From an uncultured Caldilineaceae bacterium (lineage in GTDB: Bacteria > Chloroflexota > Anaerolineae > Caldilineales > Caldilineaceae): a DNA stretch of 64,000 nucleotides. The position numbers were made by a program, and so were the translations under genes. Below are positions 44,730 through 53,806 of this stretch, in pieces (positions within the stretch are counted from its first letter, which is position 1; each line of letters starts with the position of its first letter). The notes under the pieces were generated by a model. It saw only the letters and a program-made list of their open reading frames with translations. It was not told where the DNA came from and did not search any database. The DNA lies in assembly GCA_951812725.1 (NCBI GenBank), contig OX638330.1:2480001-2544000 (forward strand). The letters run 5' to 3'.

Positions 44730-46214
44730 ATGGCGGGCGCGTTGATGATGCTGGGGACGCATTCGAATGCGGGCAAGAGCCTGCTGGCGACGGCTTTCTG
44801 CCGGATATTCGCGCGCCGAGGCGTTCGGGTTGCGCCGTTTAAGGCGCAGAATATGAGCAACAATGCGGGCGTGACGCTGGAAGGCGGCGAGATGGGACGG
44901 GCGCAGATCGTGCAGGCGGAGGCCGCGGGGATCTATCCTCACACAGATATGAATCCGGTTCTGCTCAAGCCGGAGGGGAACCGGAGAAGCCAGGTCGTGC
45001 TGAACGGTAGCGTTGCAGGGCAACTTGAGGCGAGGAACTGGCAGGAGACGAAGGAAAGGCTGTGGAGCGAGGTCACTACGGCTTATGACAGGCTCTCGGC
45101 TCGCTACGACCTGATTGTGCTGGAGGGGGCGGGCAGCCCGGCGGAGATTAATCTGAAGGCGGGGGATATTGTCAATCTCAGGATGGCGCGGCACGCGGGA
45201 GCTGCCTGTTTGCTGGTAGGGGATATTGACCGCGGGGGCGTGTTTGCGGCGCTGGCAGGGACGATGCTGCTGTTGGAGCCGGAGGAGCGGCGGCAGGTGC
45301 GGGGCTTCCTCATCAATAAATTTCGCGGGGATCCTGCGCTGTTGGGGGACGGACTGGAGATGCTTAAGGATTGGGCATTTGGTGTCCCCACGCTGGGCGT
45401 TATTCCCTTCCTGCCGGACCTGCGTATCGCGGACGAGGATGCTGTGCCGCTGGAGCGCAAGCGGGGAGTGAGCGGAGGTCTGGGGGCAGGGCAGGTTGAT
45501 GTTGCGGTCATTCAATTTCCGCGTATCGCCAATTTCGATGAGTTTGACGCGCTCAGTGTCGAGCCGGGTGTCAGTCTGCGCTATGTGGAGAACGCGGAAG
45601 AGTTGGGGCGTCCGGCGGCGATCATACTTCCCGGCACGAAGGCGACGCTTTCAGACCTGGCGTGGCTGCGGGGGCGCGGCCTGGATGACGCGATTCTGGC
45701 GGCCTTTCGAGGAGGCGCGCAGGTGGTCGGAATCTGCGGCGGGTATCAGGTGGCCGGCGAGTGGCTGGCCGATCCGCTGGGGATGGAGGGGAAGGCGGGA
45801 GGGCAGGCAGAGGGACTGGGACTGTTGCCGGTTTCGACGCAGTTCCTGGCGGACAAGGAGACGCATCAGGCCCGTATGCGGTTGGCGGACGGGGAGATTG
45901 TCGAGGGGTATGAGATTCATACAGGAGAAACGCAGGCCCGGGAGGGCACGGCCCCTTTCGGAGAGATTGTTGATCGAAATGGGAGGCGAGTCTCAATAGC
46001 GGACGGGGCAAGTGTAGAAGAAGGCAGGGCGTGGGGAACTTACATGCACGGCTTGTTTGAGAATGACGGATTTCGGCACCGTTGGCTGCGCCGGTTGGGA
46101 TGGTCGGGCGAGGTTGTGGCGACGACGGAGCTGCGGAATCGGGAGTATGACCGTCTTGCCGATGCGGTCGAGTTGGCGGTCGACTGGGCGGCGGTGGATG
46201 CGCTGATTACGTAG
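44730..46214 (+). CDS. cobQ: Cobyric acid synthase CobQ/CbiP
   Basis: A 494-residue ATP- and glutamine-dependent amidotransferase that amidates four side chains of adenosylcobyrinic a,c-diamide. The N-terminal dethiobiotin-synthetase-like domain has GTHSNAGKS (about 9-17), [12 protein letters not shown], and [12 protein letters not shown]. The C-terminal type-I glutamine amidotransferase domain has the nucleophile in [13 protein letters not shown] and the closing TYMHGLFEN. Start ATG 44730 follows GGGGTGAGAAG, 12 bases after the broken binding-protein gene, so it is probably in the same riboswitch-controlled transcript. Length is normal for the family. Confidence 0.95.
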   Translation: MAGALMMLGTHSNAGKSLLATAFCRIFARRGVRVAPFKAQNMSNNAGVTLEGGEMGRAQIVQAEAAGIYPHTDMNPVLLKPEGNRRSQVVLNGSVAGQLEARNWQETKERLWSEVTTAYDRLSARYDLIVLEGAGSPAEINLKAGDIVNLRMARHAGAACLLVGDIDRGGVFAALAGTMLLLEPEERRQVRGFLINKFRGDPALLGDGLEMLKDWAFGVPTLGVIPFLPDLRIADEDAVPLERKRGVSGGLGAGQVDVAVIQFPRIANFDEFDALSVEPGVSLRYVENAEELGRPAAIILPGTKATLSDLAWLRGRGLDDAILAAFRGGAQVVGICGGYQVAGEWLADPLGMEGKAGGQAEGLGLLPVSTQFLADKETHQARMRLADGEIVEGYEIHTGETQAREGTAPFGEIVDRNGRRVSIADGASVEEGRAWGTYMHGLFENDGFRHRWLRRLGWSGEVVATTELRNREYDRLADAVELAVDWAAVDALIT

Positions 46215-46298
46215 TTCATCCGCCGGGGCGGAAGCTCGTTAAGGGAGACTCTAAGCCTTATCAGTTCGTTTGAGACGAAGATTGCCAGGAATCGCAGA

Positions 46299-46949
46299 TC
46301 AGATACGGCCGGCGCACCACTGGATGCCGCGCAGGACTGTTTTGCGGAAGTTCGGGTCGAGATAGGTGAGGTTGTCGTGGCCGGACTGGAAGCAGAAGAC
46401 GCGAGAGTTTCGGAACTGGCGCGTCCAGCCGAGGACGCGCATGCTTTTGGGGTGATTGGTGGTCAATAGCAGATGGCTATCCTGGCCTGCACTGGCCATG
46501 GAGTAGGTTTCGTCGATCATCTGCCAGGTTTTGAGGTCTTTGGTGATCGGGTGGGCGGGGTCGGCGATTTCGACCGAGAGTTCCTGTTCATGGTCGTAAC
46601 CGAAACTACGATCGGAAATTCCGACTATTTCCGACCAGAATTGCCACTGATCGTAGGCCAGAATGGCGTGGTGGAGGAGGAAGATTCCCTGGCCATTTTG
46701 GCCTAGCCTTTCAAGAACAGATCTGTTTCTGTCATCCGGAACGTTGCGAGGCATGTTGTAGAAGAGCAGGACATCATAAGAGTCGCGGACGTTGCCGATG
46801 TCGGCCACCCAGTTCTCCTCCAGTTGGATAAAGCTGTCGACCTGCGGCATGTCGCGGAAGATTGCCTGAAAGCCGGGAACATCAAAGTTGTGGCCGCCGG
46901 TGATGACGGCGACGGAGATGCTGTCGGTCTTAGAAGAGTTCGTACCCAT
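46299..46949 (-). CDS. ThuA-like domain protein
   Basis: A 216-residue protein of the ThuA (trehalose-utilisation/glutamine-amidotransferase-like) fold. It opens with VAVITGGHNFDVPGFQAIF and contains GQGIFLLHHAILAYDQW and a late RVFCFQSGHDNLTYLDP, all typical of the family. The catalytic Cys of true amidotransferases is absent, as usual in ThuA proteins. ATG 46949 lies just after the stop of the upstream dehydrogenase (46969), making a two-gene unit; an ATG at 47000 would overlap that gene. ThuA proteins are linked to sugar metabolism, but the reaction is unsettled. Confidence 0.82.
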   Translation of the reverse strand: MGTNSSKTDSISVAVITGGHNFDVPGFQAIFRDMPQVDSFIQLEENWVADIGNVRDSYDVLLFYNMPRNVPDDRNRSVLERLGQNGQGIFLLHHAILAYDQWQFWSEIVGISDRSFGYDHEQELSVEIADPAHPITKDLKTWQMIDETYSMASAGQDSHLLLTTNHPKSMRVLGWTRQFRNSRVFCFQSGHDNLTYLDPNFRKTVLRGIQWCAGRI

Positions 46950-46968
46950 GGCTCTTTCATTTCCTTTA

Positions 46969-47925
46969 TCACCAGCTGAAAACGGTACCCAGAAGGTCAT
47001 TTGGCCGGTCGCGCAGGGTGTCGTAGATGCGCTTGGCTTCTTCGGCGGGGACTACGTCCTGCAGGAGCGAGGTCAGGTCGATCTGCCCGCGACCGTGCAG
47101 CCGGCAGAGGTTTTCGAGGTCATCGACATAGAAGTGGCTGTTCTGTTTGATGGTTATGAGACGGCGCTGGGCAAGGTTGAAGTGGTAGTTCACCCTATCG
47201 CGGCCGGCGATCAGCAGGATCCTGCCACCGGTCTTTACCGCGAGGAGGAACTTATCCTCCATGCCGGGAACGCCGGCAAAGTCGAGGATGGCATCGAAAC
47301 TTTCATCGGTGATTTGTTGAGACCAGCGGGGGCCATCGACGTTGAGAGCATGTTCGGCGGCGCCGATGTTGCGCGCCAGCCGTAGACGGCGGTCGTCGAT
47401 GTCGCAGATGGTGACGCGGGCGCCGAAAAGGGCGGCGACCTGGGCGGCAGTCTGGCCTATATATCCGGCACCGACTATCAGCACTTTTTCGCCGAGTTTC
47501 AGTTCGGCATTGCGGCAGGTGTTGAGGGCGACGGCCGCCATTCCGTACAAGGCGGCTTCACGCTGGTCTATTGATTCGGGAAGTTTGATGAGCAGTTCAT
47601 CTTCGGCGACGACGATGTAATCGAGATGGGCGCCGGTGCTCTTGCCGATGAAAATGACATCGTCAATATGCAGCCGGTCGGTATCTGGTCCGGTCTCGAT
47701 GACGCGTCCGACGGTTTGATAGCCGGTCGGCATGGGCAGCAGATTGTCGCCTGGGGCGTAGTTTCCTCTGTGAAGCTGATTGCCCTCGGTGCCGTTGGTG
47801 ATGCCGGAGTAGAGGGTCTTGATTTTGACCTGATTGCGTACTGGCAACTCGGGAGCGGGCCAGTCGTTGATGAAGACTTTTTCTCTGATCTTGTCGTCCC
47901 TGTTTCTGATGACGATTGCTCTCAC
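46969..47925 (-). CDS. Zinc-binding-dehydrogenase-like MDR family oxidoreductase
   Basis: About 318 residues from GTG 47925, with AAAGGA 12 bases upstream; the open frame to 48000 has a poor N-terminus. It has a GroES-like first domain (TLYSGITNGTEGNQLHRG) and a Rossmann domain with VLIVGAGYIGQTAAQVAALF followed by the acidic ICDID, favouring NAD. Structural-zinc cysteines are not apparent, as in the BchC/threonine-dehydrogenase-like branch where SITAGTE-type sequences replace the usual CGTD. It likely oxidises a sugar or polyol hydroxyl. It is paired with a ThuA-like gene, a recurrent arrangement in sugar-degrading bacteria. Confidence 0.8.
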   Translation of the reverse strand: MRAIVIRNRDDKIREKVFINDWPAPELPVRNQVKIKTLYSGITNGTEGNQLHRGNYAPGDNLLPMPTGYQTVGRVIETGPDTDRLHIDDVIFIGKSTGAHLDYIVVAEDELLIKLPESIDQREAALYGMAAVALNTCRNAELKLGEKVLIVGAGYIGQTAAQVAALFGARVTICDIDDRRLRLARNIGAAEHALNVDGPRWSQQITDESFDAILDFAGVPGMEDKFLLAVKTGGRILLIAGRDRVNYHFNLAQRRLITIKQNSHFYVDDLENLCRLHGRGQIDLTSLLQDVVPAEEAKRIYDTLRDRPNDLLGTVFSW

Positions 47926-48175
47926 GCGGCTGTCATTCCTTTGGCACTGTTGTAATGGAGATGCGGGGTTGGCGAAGGGGAACTGACGGAGTCTTAACAC
48001 TCCTCTTTGGAATTGGTTGACAAATCTGACTAGTTGCGCCGGCCGACTCTTTCTTCTTTTTTTGCCCTATTCGAGCCAACTCAGTGAGCCAGACACTCTT
48101 GCGCTACATGGTTGCCTGGGCTATAACTGGAACGACAAGGTAGCCGCACATAACCATATTTTGAGCGCTGTCAGC

Positions 48176-49117
48176 ATGCCACATAACAGCGAACGGCGCA
48201 ACGAGGATCAAGAGGAGCTGATTTTGGCTACACGAAAGGTAGATTCGTGGAAGGAGGACTTTGCCTCAGCAGTCGAGAGGGAGAGTATTGCGGAGGCAGT
48301 TGGCGTCCTGGATGCACAGAAGACAGCACATGCCGGCACGCCGCGGCAGGCCATAAAGCTGCAGGCGGCCAAACTGATTAGTTCCCATTACGGCGAGGCG
48401 ACTCCGGCGTTGTACAACACGGCCATTGCCTTTGCCCGATCGGAAAGTGAGGGCGCGCAGGAGGTGGGACTTGTGTTGCTGGGACAGATGTACACGCACA
48501 ACCCGCCAGAGGTGACGGAAACTATCATGAATCTTGCGGACAGCGAAAATTGGGAGGTACGGGAGTGGGCGGCGAGCGCGTTGAGGAGGGTTATCAGCGG
48601 TCACTTCGGAGCAATTTTTCCGACAGTTCAAGCATGGACGGTGCATGCTTCCCCAAATATACGGCGGGCGGCGGTGGTTGGCTGCGGCGCCGCTGCGAGC
48701 AGTTGCACGTCAGATGAATGCCGGCTGCTGTTGGAGGCGTTGACGCCGCTGCTGGAGGATGATGATCCCTATGTCCGCAAGAACCTGGGCGCATTTGCGA
48801 TTGGCGACAGCTTGTTGAAGGCGCAGCCGGCGCTGGTTGCCGAGTGGCTGGGGCGGGCGAGCGGTCATGCGCGGGCGCAGTGGAATGTGGCGATGGCACT
48901 GTCCAGCGCTGAGGCCGCCAAGCATTTCGAGCTATTGCGCGGGCTGTTGTGGAGGGTGGCGGCAGACGATAGGACGGTCGTGCGCAGGGCGGTATATAGG
49001 GCGGTGCTTAATCTGGCGAAGCGCATACCGGAAGAGATTACTGCTCTGGTTGAAGCGTGGGAGGAGGATTCGCAGCGATCTCATGTATATTCTTACGTCA
49101 AGCCCAGACTGAAGTGA
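48176..49117 (+). CDS. HEAT-repeat protein, possibly AlkD-like DNA alkylation repair family
   Basis: A 313-residue all-helical protein made of HEAT-like repeats: AQEVGLVLLGQMYTHNP, SENWEVREWAASALRRVIS, ASPNIRRAAVVGCGAAA and DDPYVRKNLGAFAIGDSLL. The tryptophan- and arginine-bearing repeat WEVREWAASALRR resembles AlkD-type alkylpurine glycosylases, but the sequence alone does not show the catalytic Asp with certainty. ATG 48176 is preferred; an in-frame TTG at 48017 would add 53 poorly conserved-looking residues. It is divergent from the MDR gene and is followed by R2 and R1 elements. Confidence 0.6.
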   Translation: MPHNSERRNEDQEELILATRKVDSWKEDFASAVERESIAEAVGVLDAQKTAHAGTPRQAIKLQAAKLISSHYGEATPALYNTAIAFARSESEGAQEVGLVLLGQMYTHNPPEVTETIMNLADSENWEVREWAASALRRVISGHFGAIFPTVQAWTVHASPNIRRAAVVGCGAAASSCTSDECRLLLEALTPLLEDDDPYVRKNLGAFAIGDSLLKAQPALVAEWLGRASGHARAQWNVAMALSSAEAAKHFELLRGLLWRVAADDRTVVRRAVYRAVLNLAKRIPEEITALVEAWEEDSQRSHVYSYVKPRLK

Positions 49118-49212
49118 AGCCTGGCAGTCCAGTTATAGATGCCGTTTCAGACGTGACAGCCGCGACGACTTTCTTGGGGCGAGTATGGTCTGGGAATGGG
49201 ACTGTCACCAAC

Positions 49213-49502
49213 TTGGTTCCGTTGACTTTTCGGGAAGGCTGTTCAGATTTTAGCAAGAACGGAAAGCCTGCAGGCCTGTCAGGGATGTTTCTCGCTTAAC
49301 TGTTGAGGTAGACAAAACCAATTGATCCGCGAAGTCACGCGAAGGGGCGCGAAGAACACCTTTTTGTCCGCGGAGGACGCGGAGGGACGAGGAGAATACC
49401 AAAGGCGTATCGGATTTTTTGCGCAGCTGCGCCGCCCTTCGACGATTAGCCGCAACTTGCACGCGGAAGTCGTTGTTCATACGGACGTCAACGAACCCCA
49501 AT
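49213..49502 (+). repeat. R2 interspersed repeat, copy 2
   Basis: From TTGGTTCCGTTGAC to GTCAACGAACCCCAA, imperfect inverted ends enclose the CGCGAAG/CGCGGAGG block. R1 copy E follows only about 20 bases later. No coding capacity. Confidence 0.75.
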
Positions 49503-49525
49503 CTCCATCAGTTATTTTCAGAATC

Positions 49526-49810
49526 GTAACTAGTAAGCCACAGTACTTGACCAGCCAGTCATCCTTGGAACCATTCAGGCTCTTGGCGACGCAACTGGTG
49601 TACAGCCGCCGTCATGCTCGCCAGCCGACACGTTGCGAAGAAGGCACACCGTCGGTGAGGCATGTTTTTGTAGGGGGGCGTTGCGGGGGCGCAGCCCCTG
49701 CACAAGGGAGGGCCGAAGGCCCGACCGCCCAAAATACAACAATGTGGGGAGAAAGAACCCCTTTGCTCGGCTCGTTCAGGGTTGCGAATCAGTTGCGGCT
49801 GAGTAGTTTC
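49526..49810 (+). mobile_element. R1 non-autonomous transposon, copy E, complete with perfect target duplication
   Basis: A 285-bp element with left end GTAACTAGTAAGCCACAGTA and right end, reverse-complemented, GAAACTACTCAGCCGCAACT. It is flanked by TCAGAATC on both sides (49518-49525 and 49811-49818). The sequence is very close to copy A, and the perfect duplication implies recent insertion. Confidence 0.9.
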
Positions 49811-49851
49811 TCAGAATCATTTATTGGGAGGGGGAATCCACACACAGACAG

Positions 49852-49947
49852 CGCCCTCAATTGCCAGGAGTGGCAGCAATTGAGGGCGATTGACGGACAA
49901 TCTTTAAGCCGGTTTGAAGGCGGATGATTCTCTCATCCGCCTTTTTT
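49852..49947 (+). terminator. Two consecutive hairpins, the second a strong intrinsic terminator
   Basis: The first hairpin (49852-49888) pairs CGCCCTCAATTGC with its complement over 13 bp. The second (49917-49947) pairs AAGGCGGATGA with its complement around TTCTC and ends in six Ts on the plus strand. The convergent SH3b gene ends at 49987, and the nearest plus-strand gene upstream ends at 49117. The pair may end a transcript reading through R2 and R1, or belong to a small RNA. Confidence 0.7.
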
Positions 49948-49986
49948 GTCCGGTACTTCGAGGCTGTTGGATGCCTCTGCGGGGCA

Positions 49987-50931
49987 CTAGTTTTGCTTGA
50001 AAGTGATATTGGTACAGGCGACGCTGTTGCTGATCGACGTCGACCATTTGGGCGAGAGCGGCGTCAGGTTTGAGAAGTCTTTCGAGTTATGACTGCCATC
50101 GGTGTTTACGCCGGCAGGACAGTTGACCACCCAGATCTCGACGAAGGTGCCTGAAGAGGCCGGACCGCCGAAGGGCGAGAAGCCCCACTTTCCGGTGGGT
50201 TTGCCGCAACCGGAACATTTGGTGTTGCGAGGTCCGTTGAAGGCTACGTGGACACAGACATTGTTGAGAACGTTGTTATTCCTGTCGTGGATGAGCCCTT
50301 CAAAGAAGGTCTGCTGATCGTTGCCGGGGCAGTTGCCACTGTCGACGAGGGAGTAGGCGAATGCGGGCGGCGGCGGGATCGGTGTCGCGGTGGGGGGCGG
50401 CGGGACCGGCGTGAATGCAGGCGTTGGAATGATGGAAGCAACCTGGACGAGCTCGGGATTGGTCGCCGTTGTCAGGGGTGCATAGATCCACGCATACTGG
50501 CCGTTAAAGATAATCTGCCACCAGCCGCCGGACGGGTTCTTGCCGGAGATTGTGTATAGGTCACCGGCCGTTGCTTGTCCGACTACTCCGAAGTTGGTGC
50601 CCGGGCCTGCGCGCACGTTCATGGTCCTGGAAACTGAGACGGTGGGCGAGGTGGAGGTCGCGGTCGCGGTGGGCGTGGGCGTGTCGGTGGGCGTCGGTGT
50701 ATCGGTCGGGGCAGGCGTCGGCGTTGCGGTTGGAGTGTCGGTGGCTTCGAGCGCGGCGAGCCTTACTTCAAACGCGTTGACGCGATCGGACATGGAGGTG
50801 ACCAGTTCGACCATTGCCTCTACTTTTTCGGCGAGGCTTTCGAGGGTGAGGGCTGCGTCCTGTGCGTAGAGGGGCGCGCCAAGGCCAGCGAGAAACACAA
50901 CGATGAGCAGAATGAGAAACGATTTTTTCAT
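49987..50931 (-). CDS. Secreted SH3b-domain protein with TP-rich linkers
   Basis: A 314-residue protein: signal peptide (cleavage near LYAQD), a short helical or coiled-coil part (SLAEKVEAMVELVTSMSDRV), and a linker of Thr/Pro repeats (about 65-92). A bacterial SH3 domain follows (MNVRAGPGTNFGVVGQATAG to GQYAWIYAPL, about 103-152), then a Pro-rich linker. The C-terminal beta domain has paired Cys (CSGCGKPTGKWGFSPFGG, NCPAGVN) of a type I cannot name. SH3b domains bind cell-wall peptides, so an envelope role is probable. The isolated gene lies between a terminator and a tandem-repeat region. Confidence 0.75.
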   Translation of the reverse strand: MKKSFLILLIVVFLAGLGAPLYAQDAALTLESLAEKVEAMVELVTSMSDRVNAFEVRLAALEATDTPTATPTPAPTDTPTPTDTPTPTATATSTSPTVSVSRTMNVRAGPGTNFGVVGQATAGDLYTISGKNPSGGWWQIIFNGQYAWIYAPLTTATNPELVQVASIIPTPAFTPVPPPPTATPIPPPPAFAYSLVDSGNCPGNDQQTFFEGLIHDRNNNVLNNVCVHVAFNGPRNTKCSGCGKPTGKWGFSPFGGPASSGTFVEIWVVNCPAGVNTDGSHNSKDFSNLTPLSPKWSTSISNSVACTNITFKQN

Positions 50932-51319
50932 GTTGGCAACCTAGTTCTCTTTCAGGTTTCAAGATGAATATTGGTCAGGAGTTTATCGCCGTTCGGGGAT
51001 CGGAGATTTGGTAGGATTTCGCGCGTGCTTTAGCAGGCTGAGCAAGTGGCCCAGGTGGATTGCTACACGGGCCGTCGGTGGACCGTGGGGGAGGCGGGGG
51101 AAGGACTCCTCTTCGTAGCGCGGTTGCCTTACTCAACTATATTGCTTGCAATACCGATTGTCAATTCGACTTTGGGTGGAGGTGGGTGCAGGGTTGGGGG
51201 CGTAGGTTGGGTGTATCGATATCGGATAGTATTTGGTCTTGGGTAGTAGGTTTGTTGATGTTGGGCTGTTTTGGGGCTTTTGGGAAGGGCGTGCGGGACT
51301 GTCTGCGAAGGGCCGCGGA

Positions 51320-51945
51320 GAACTGCAACTGCAACACCTTTTTCCACGAAAGGCCGCGAAGAACTGCAACTGCAACTTCTTTATCCACGGAGAGCCACGG
51401 AGAACGGCAACTGCAACACCTTTTTCCGCGAAGGGTCGCGAAGACACGCTAAGAACTGCAACGTCAACGTCTTTATCCACGGAGGACCGCGGAGAAGTGC
51501 AACTGCAACACCTTGATCCGCGAAGGGCCGCGAAGACTCGCTAAGAACTGCAACTGCAACTTCTTTATCCACGGAGGACCACGGAGAACGGCAACTGCAA
51601 CACCTTTATCCGCGAAGGGCCGCGAAGACACGCTAAGAACTGCAACTGCAACTTCTTTATCCACGGAGGGCCACGGAGGGCCACGGAGAACGGCAACTGC
51701 AACACCTTGATCCGCGAAGGACCGCGAAGACACGCTAAGAACTGCAACGTCAACATCTTTATCCACGGAGGGCCACGGAGAACGGCAACTGCAACACCTT
51801 GATCCGCGAAGGGTCGCGAAGACACGCTAAGAACTGCAACGTCAACATCTTTATCCACGGAGGGCCACGGAGGACCACGGAGAACGGCAACTGCAACACC
51901 TTTTTCCACGAAGGGCCGCGAAGAACGCCTTTTGATCCGCGGAGG
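51320..51945. repeat. Compound tandem repeat (GCGAAGG / CCACGGAGG units)
   Basis: Two half-units alternate: one around TCCGCGAAGGGCCGCGAAG then ACACGCTAAGAACTGCAAC, the other TTTATCCACGGAGGGCCACG then GAGAACGGCAACTGCAACAC. The period is roughly 90-105 bp for about six rounds, and GGAGGGCCAC is sometimes duplicated inside a unit. It reads open in several frames on both strands, giving false repetitive proteins. The rest of 50932-52084 shows no gene. It stops about 140 bases before the GMC oxidoreductase start. Confidence 0.88.
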
Positions 51946-52084
51946 GTCGGGAATGCGTGCGAAGAACGCCTCTTGTTCTTCTGGGACGTTTTGTTTATGC
52001 TCGGAGGGTCGGGAATTGAGGGTGGATTATTGGGTGCGCTTTGGGGCGTCCAGGAATCAGTTTGAAGATGGACAGTTAAGGCAA

Positions 52085-53719
52085 ATGCGCGACTTTGTTT
52101 TCGATTATATTATCGTAGGCGCGGGTTCGGCGGGAGCGGTGCTGGCAGGCCGTCTTTCTGAGGATCCCGCGGTTTCGGTGTTGCTGCTGGAGGCGGGTCC
52201 CGACTATCGGTCGCAGGAGGCGCCGGCGGCGATGCAGAGCCATAATCACGGTGAGATTCTGTTGGCGGAGGCGTACAGGGGGGTCTACCAGTGGCCGGGC
52301 TTGGTCGCGCGGCGCACACACAGACAGGAGCAGGCTGAGTTTGTGAGGGGACGCGGGGTGGGCGGCAGCTCGGCGATCAATGGGTTGATAGGATTGCGGG
52401 GCGAGGCGGGCGATTTCGACCGATGGGCGGCGCAGGGCTGCGCCGGGTGGTCGAGCGGGGAAGTATTGACATCCTTCGTCAGGTTGGAGGACGATCTTAA
52501 CTTCGGCGACGCGCCGTACCATGGGCGCGGCGGTCCGATACCACTTTGCCGCGTGCCGGTTGAGGAGTGGGGAGCTGTCGATTTGGCACTGCGGGATTCT
52601 GGCAGGGATATGGGATATAGGTGGGCTGAGAATTACCATGCGCCGGGCAGTACCGGGGTATCGCCGGTGGCCCTGACGATGCGGGACGACAGGCGGGTTT
52701 CGACTAACGACGCTTATCTGGAGCCGGCGCGCGGGCGTGGGAATCTCGAGATCCTCGGAGGCGCGCTGGTCGACCGGATCGAGTTTTCCGAGGTTGCGAG
52801 TGCGGGTGGACGGCCGCGGGCAGTGGGTGTGCGGGTTAGCGGGATCGGCGGCAGTGACAGTTGCGAAGCGGAGGCAGACGGCTGGACAACTCTTTTGGGC
52901 AGGGAGATTTTGCTGTGCGCGGGCGCGGTTCATTCGCCGGCTGTGCTGATGCGATCGGGAATTGGCTCGGCCACTGCCCTAAGGGAGGTTGGTGTGACAC
53001 CCTTGGTTGACTTGGCGGGTGTCGGTCAGAATTTGCAGGATCATCCGACGGTGGGGCTGCATCTCAGGTTGCGTCCCGGGGCACGGGCCGGGGACGCTCA
53101 TGCGCGGCGAACCAACTGCTGCATTCGCTACAGTTCGGGGCTTGCGGGGGCAGGTCATAACGATATGCTGATGGCGAGTTGCAATGTTTTTGGCATCGAG
53201 GGAGAGGAACTGAAGCGGGGGGTGGTCGTTGTTTCGGTTTTCCAAGCGTTTTCGCAAGGCCATTTGCGGATTGCTTCTGCCGATCCGAGGGAGAACCCGA
53301 TTATTGAAGAGGGTATGTTGTCGGACAGGCGAGATTTGGTGCGGCTGCGGGACGGTGTGCGGCGACTGTTTGCGCTGGCGGGCCATGCTGCATTTACAGA
53401 GATTGCGGAGGAACTTTGGGTGGGGGACATTTTTGGCGGAGGTATGCGAGGGATCGATAGCTTTGGCAGTGACGAAGAGTTGGATGGCTGGCTGTTGGAG
53501 GCGTGTGTAGACTGTTTTCATATTGTTGGTACTTGCCGCATGGGAGCAGCTGGTGATGGCCGCACGGTCGTTGACCCGGATTGCCGCGTGGTTGGGGTTG
53601 AGGGGCTACGGGTTATTGATGCTTCGGTCATGCCGGAGGTGCCGCGGGCGAACACGCATTTGACGACGGTGATGGTGGCTGAGCATATGGCGGAAAGGAT
53701 GAAGGGCAGTTTTCGGTAG
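52085..53719 (+). CDS. GMC-family FAD-dependent oxidoreductase
   Basis: A 544-residue glucose-methanol-choline oxidoreductase. The FAD motif YIIVGAGSAGAVLAGRLSED is at residues 8-27, and GVGGSSAINGLIGLRG is the second signature. The catalytic His is in CFHIVGTCRMG, and a second His/Asn lies in RANTHLTTVMVAEHMAERM near the C-terminus. ATG 52085 begins the natural N-terminus; the frame is open further upstream only through tandem repeats. Members oxidise alcohols such as choline or sugars. A PhyH gene follows 87 bases later on the same strand, so an alcohol produced or consumed by that dioxygenase is conceivable. Confidence 0.9.
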   Translation: MRDFVFDYIIVGAGSAGAVLAGRLSEDPAVSVLLLEAGPDYRSQEAPAAMQSHNHGEILLAEAYRGVYQWPGLVARRTHRQEQAEFVRGRGVGGSSAINGLIGLRGEAGDFDRWAAQGCAGWSSGEVLTSFVRLEDDLNFGDAPYHGRGGPIPLCRVPVEEWGAVDLALRDSGRDMGYRWAENYHAPGSTGVSPVALTMRDDRRVSTNDAYLEPARGRGNLEILGGALVDRIEFSEVASAGGRPRAVGVRVSGIGGSDSCEAEADGWTTLLGREILLCAGAVHSPAVLMRSGIGSATALREVGVTPLVDLAGVGQNLQDHPTVGLHLRLRPGARAGDAHARRTNCCIRYSSGLAGAGHNDMLMASCNVFGIEGEELKRGVVVVSVFQAFSQGHLRIASADPRENPIIEEGMLSDRRDLVRLRDGVRRLFALAGHAAFTEIAEELWVGDIFGGGMRGIDSFGSDEELDGWLLEACVDCFHIVGTCRMGAAGDGRTVVDPDCRVVGVEGLRVIDASVMPEVPRANTHLTTVMVAEHMAERMKGSFR

Positions 53720-53806
53720 TCAGTTCTTAGTTTTCGGTAGTTCGGATCGGACGCGGGCGAGCAGTGAGTTTGCATATATTGTTTGGTACCACGGGAGGGG
53801 CGGATT

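Noticed and set aside
51129..51909. Repetitive hypothetical proteins (VAVAVLRGPP-type units) in the tandem array
   Set aside because: They follow the DNA repeat in several frames on both strands and have no start signals.
51932..52084. Longer N-terminus for the GMC oxidoreductase
   Set aside because: These codons come from tandem repeats and Cys-rich sequence; the FAD motif sits at the normal distance from ATG 52085.
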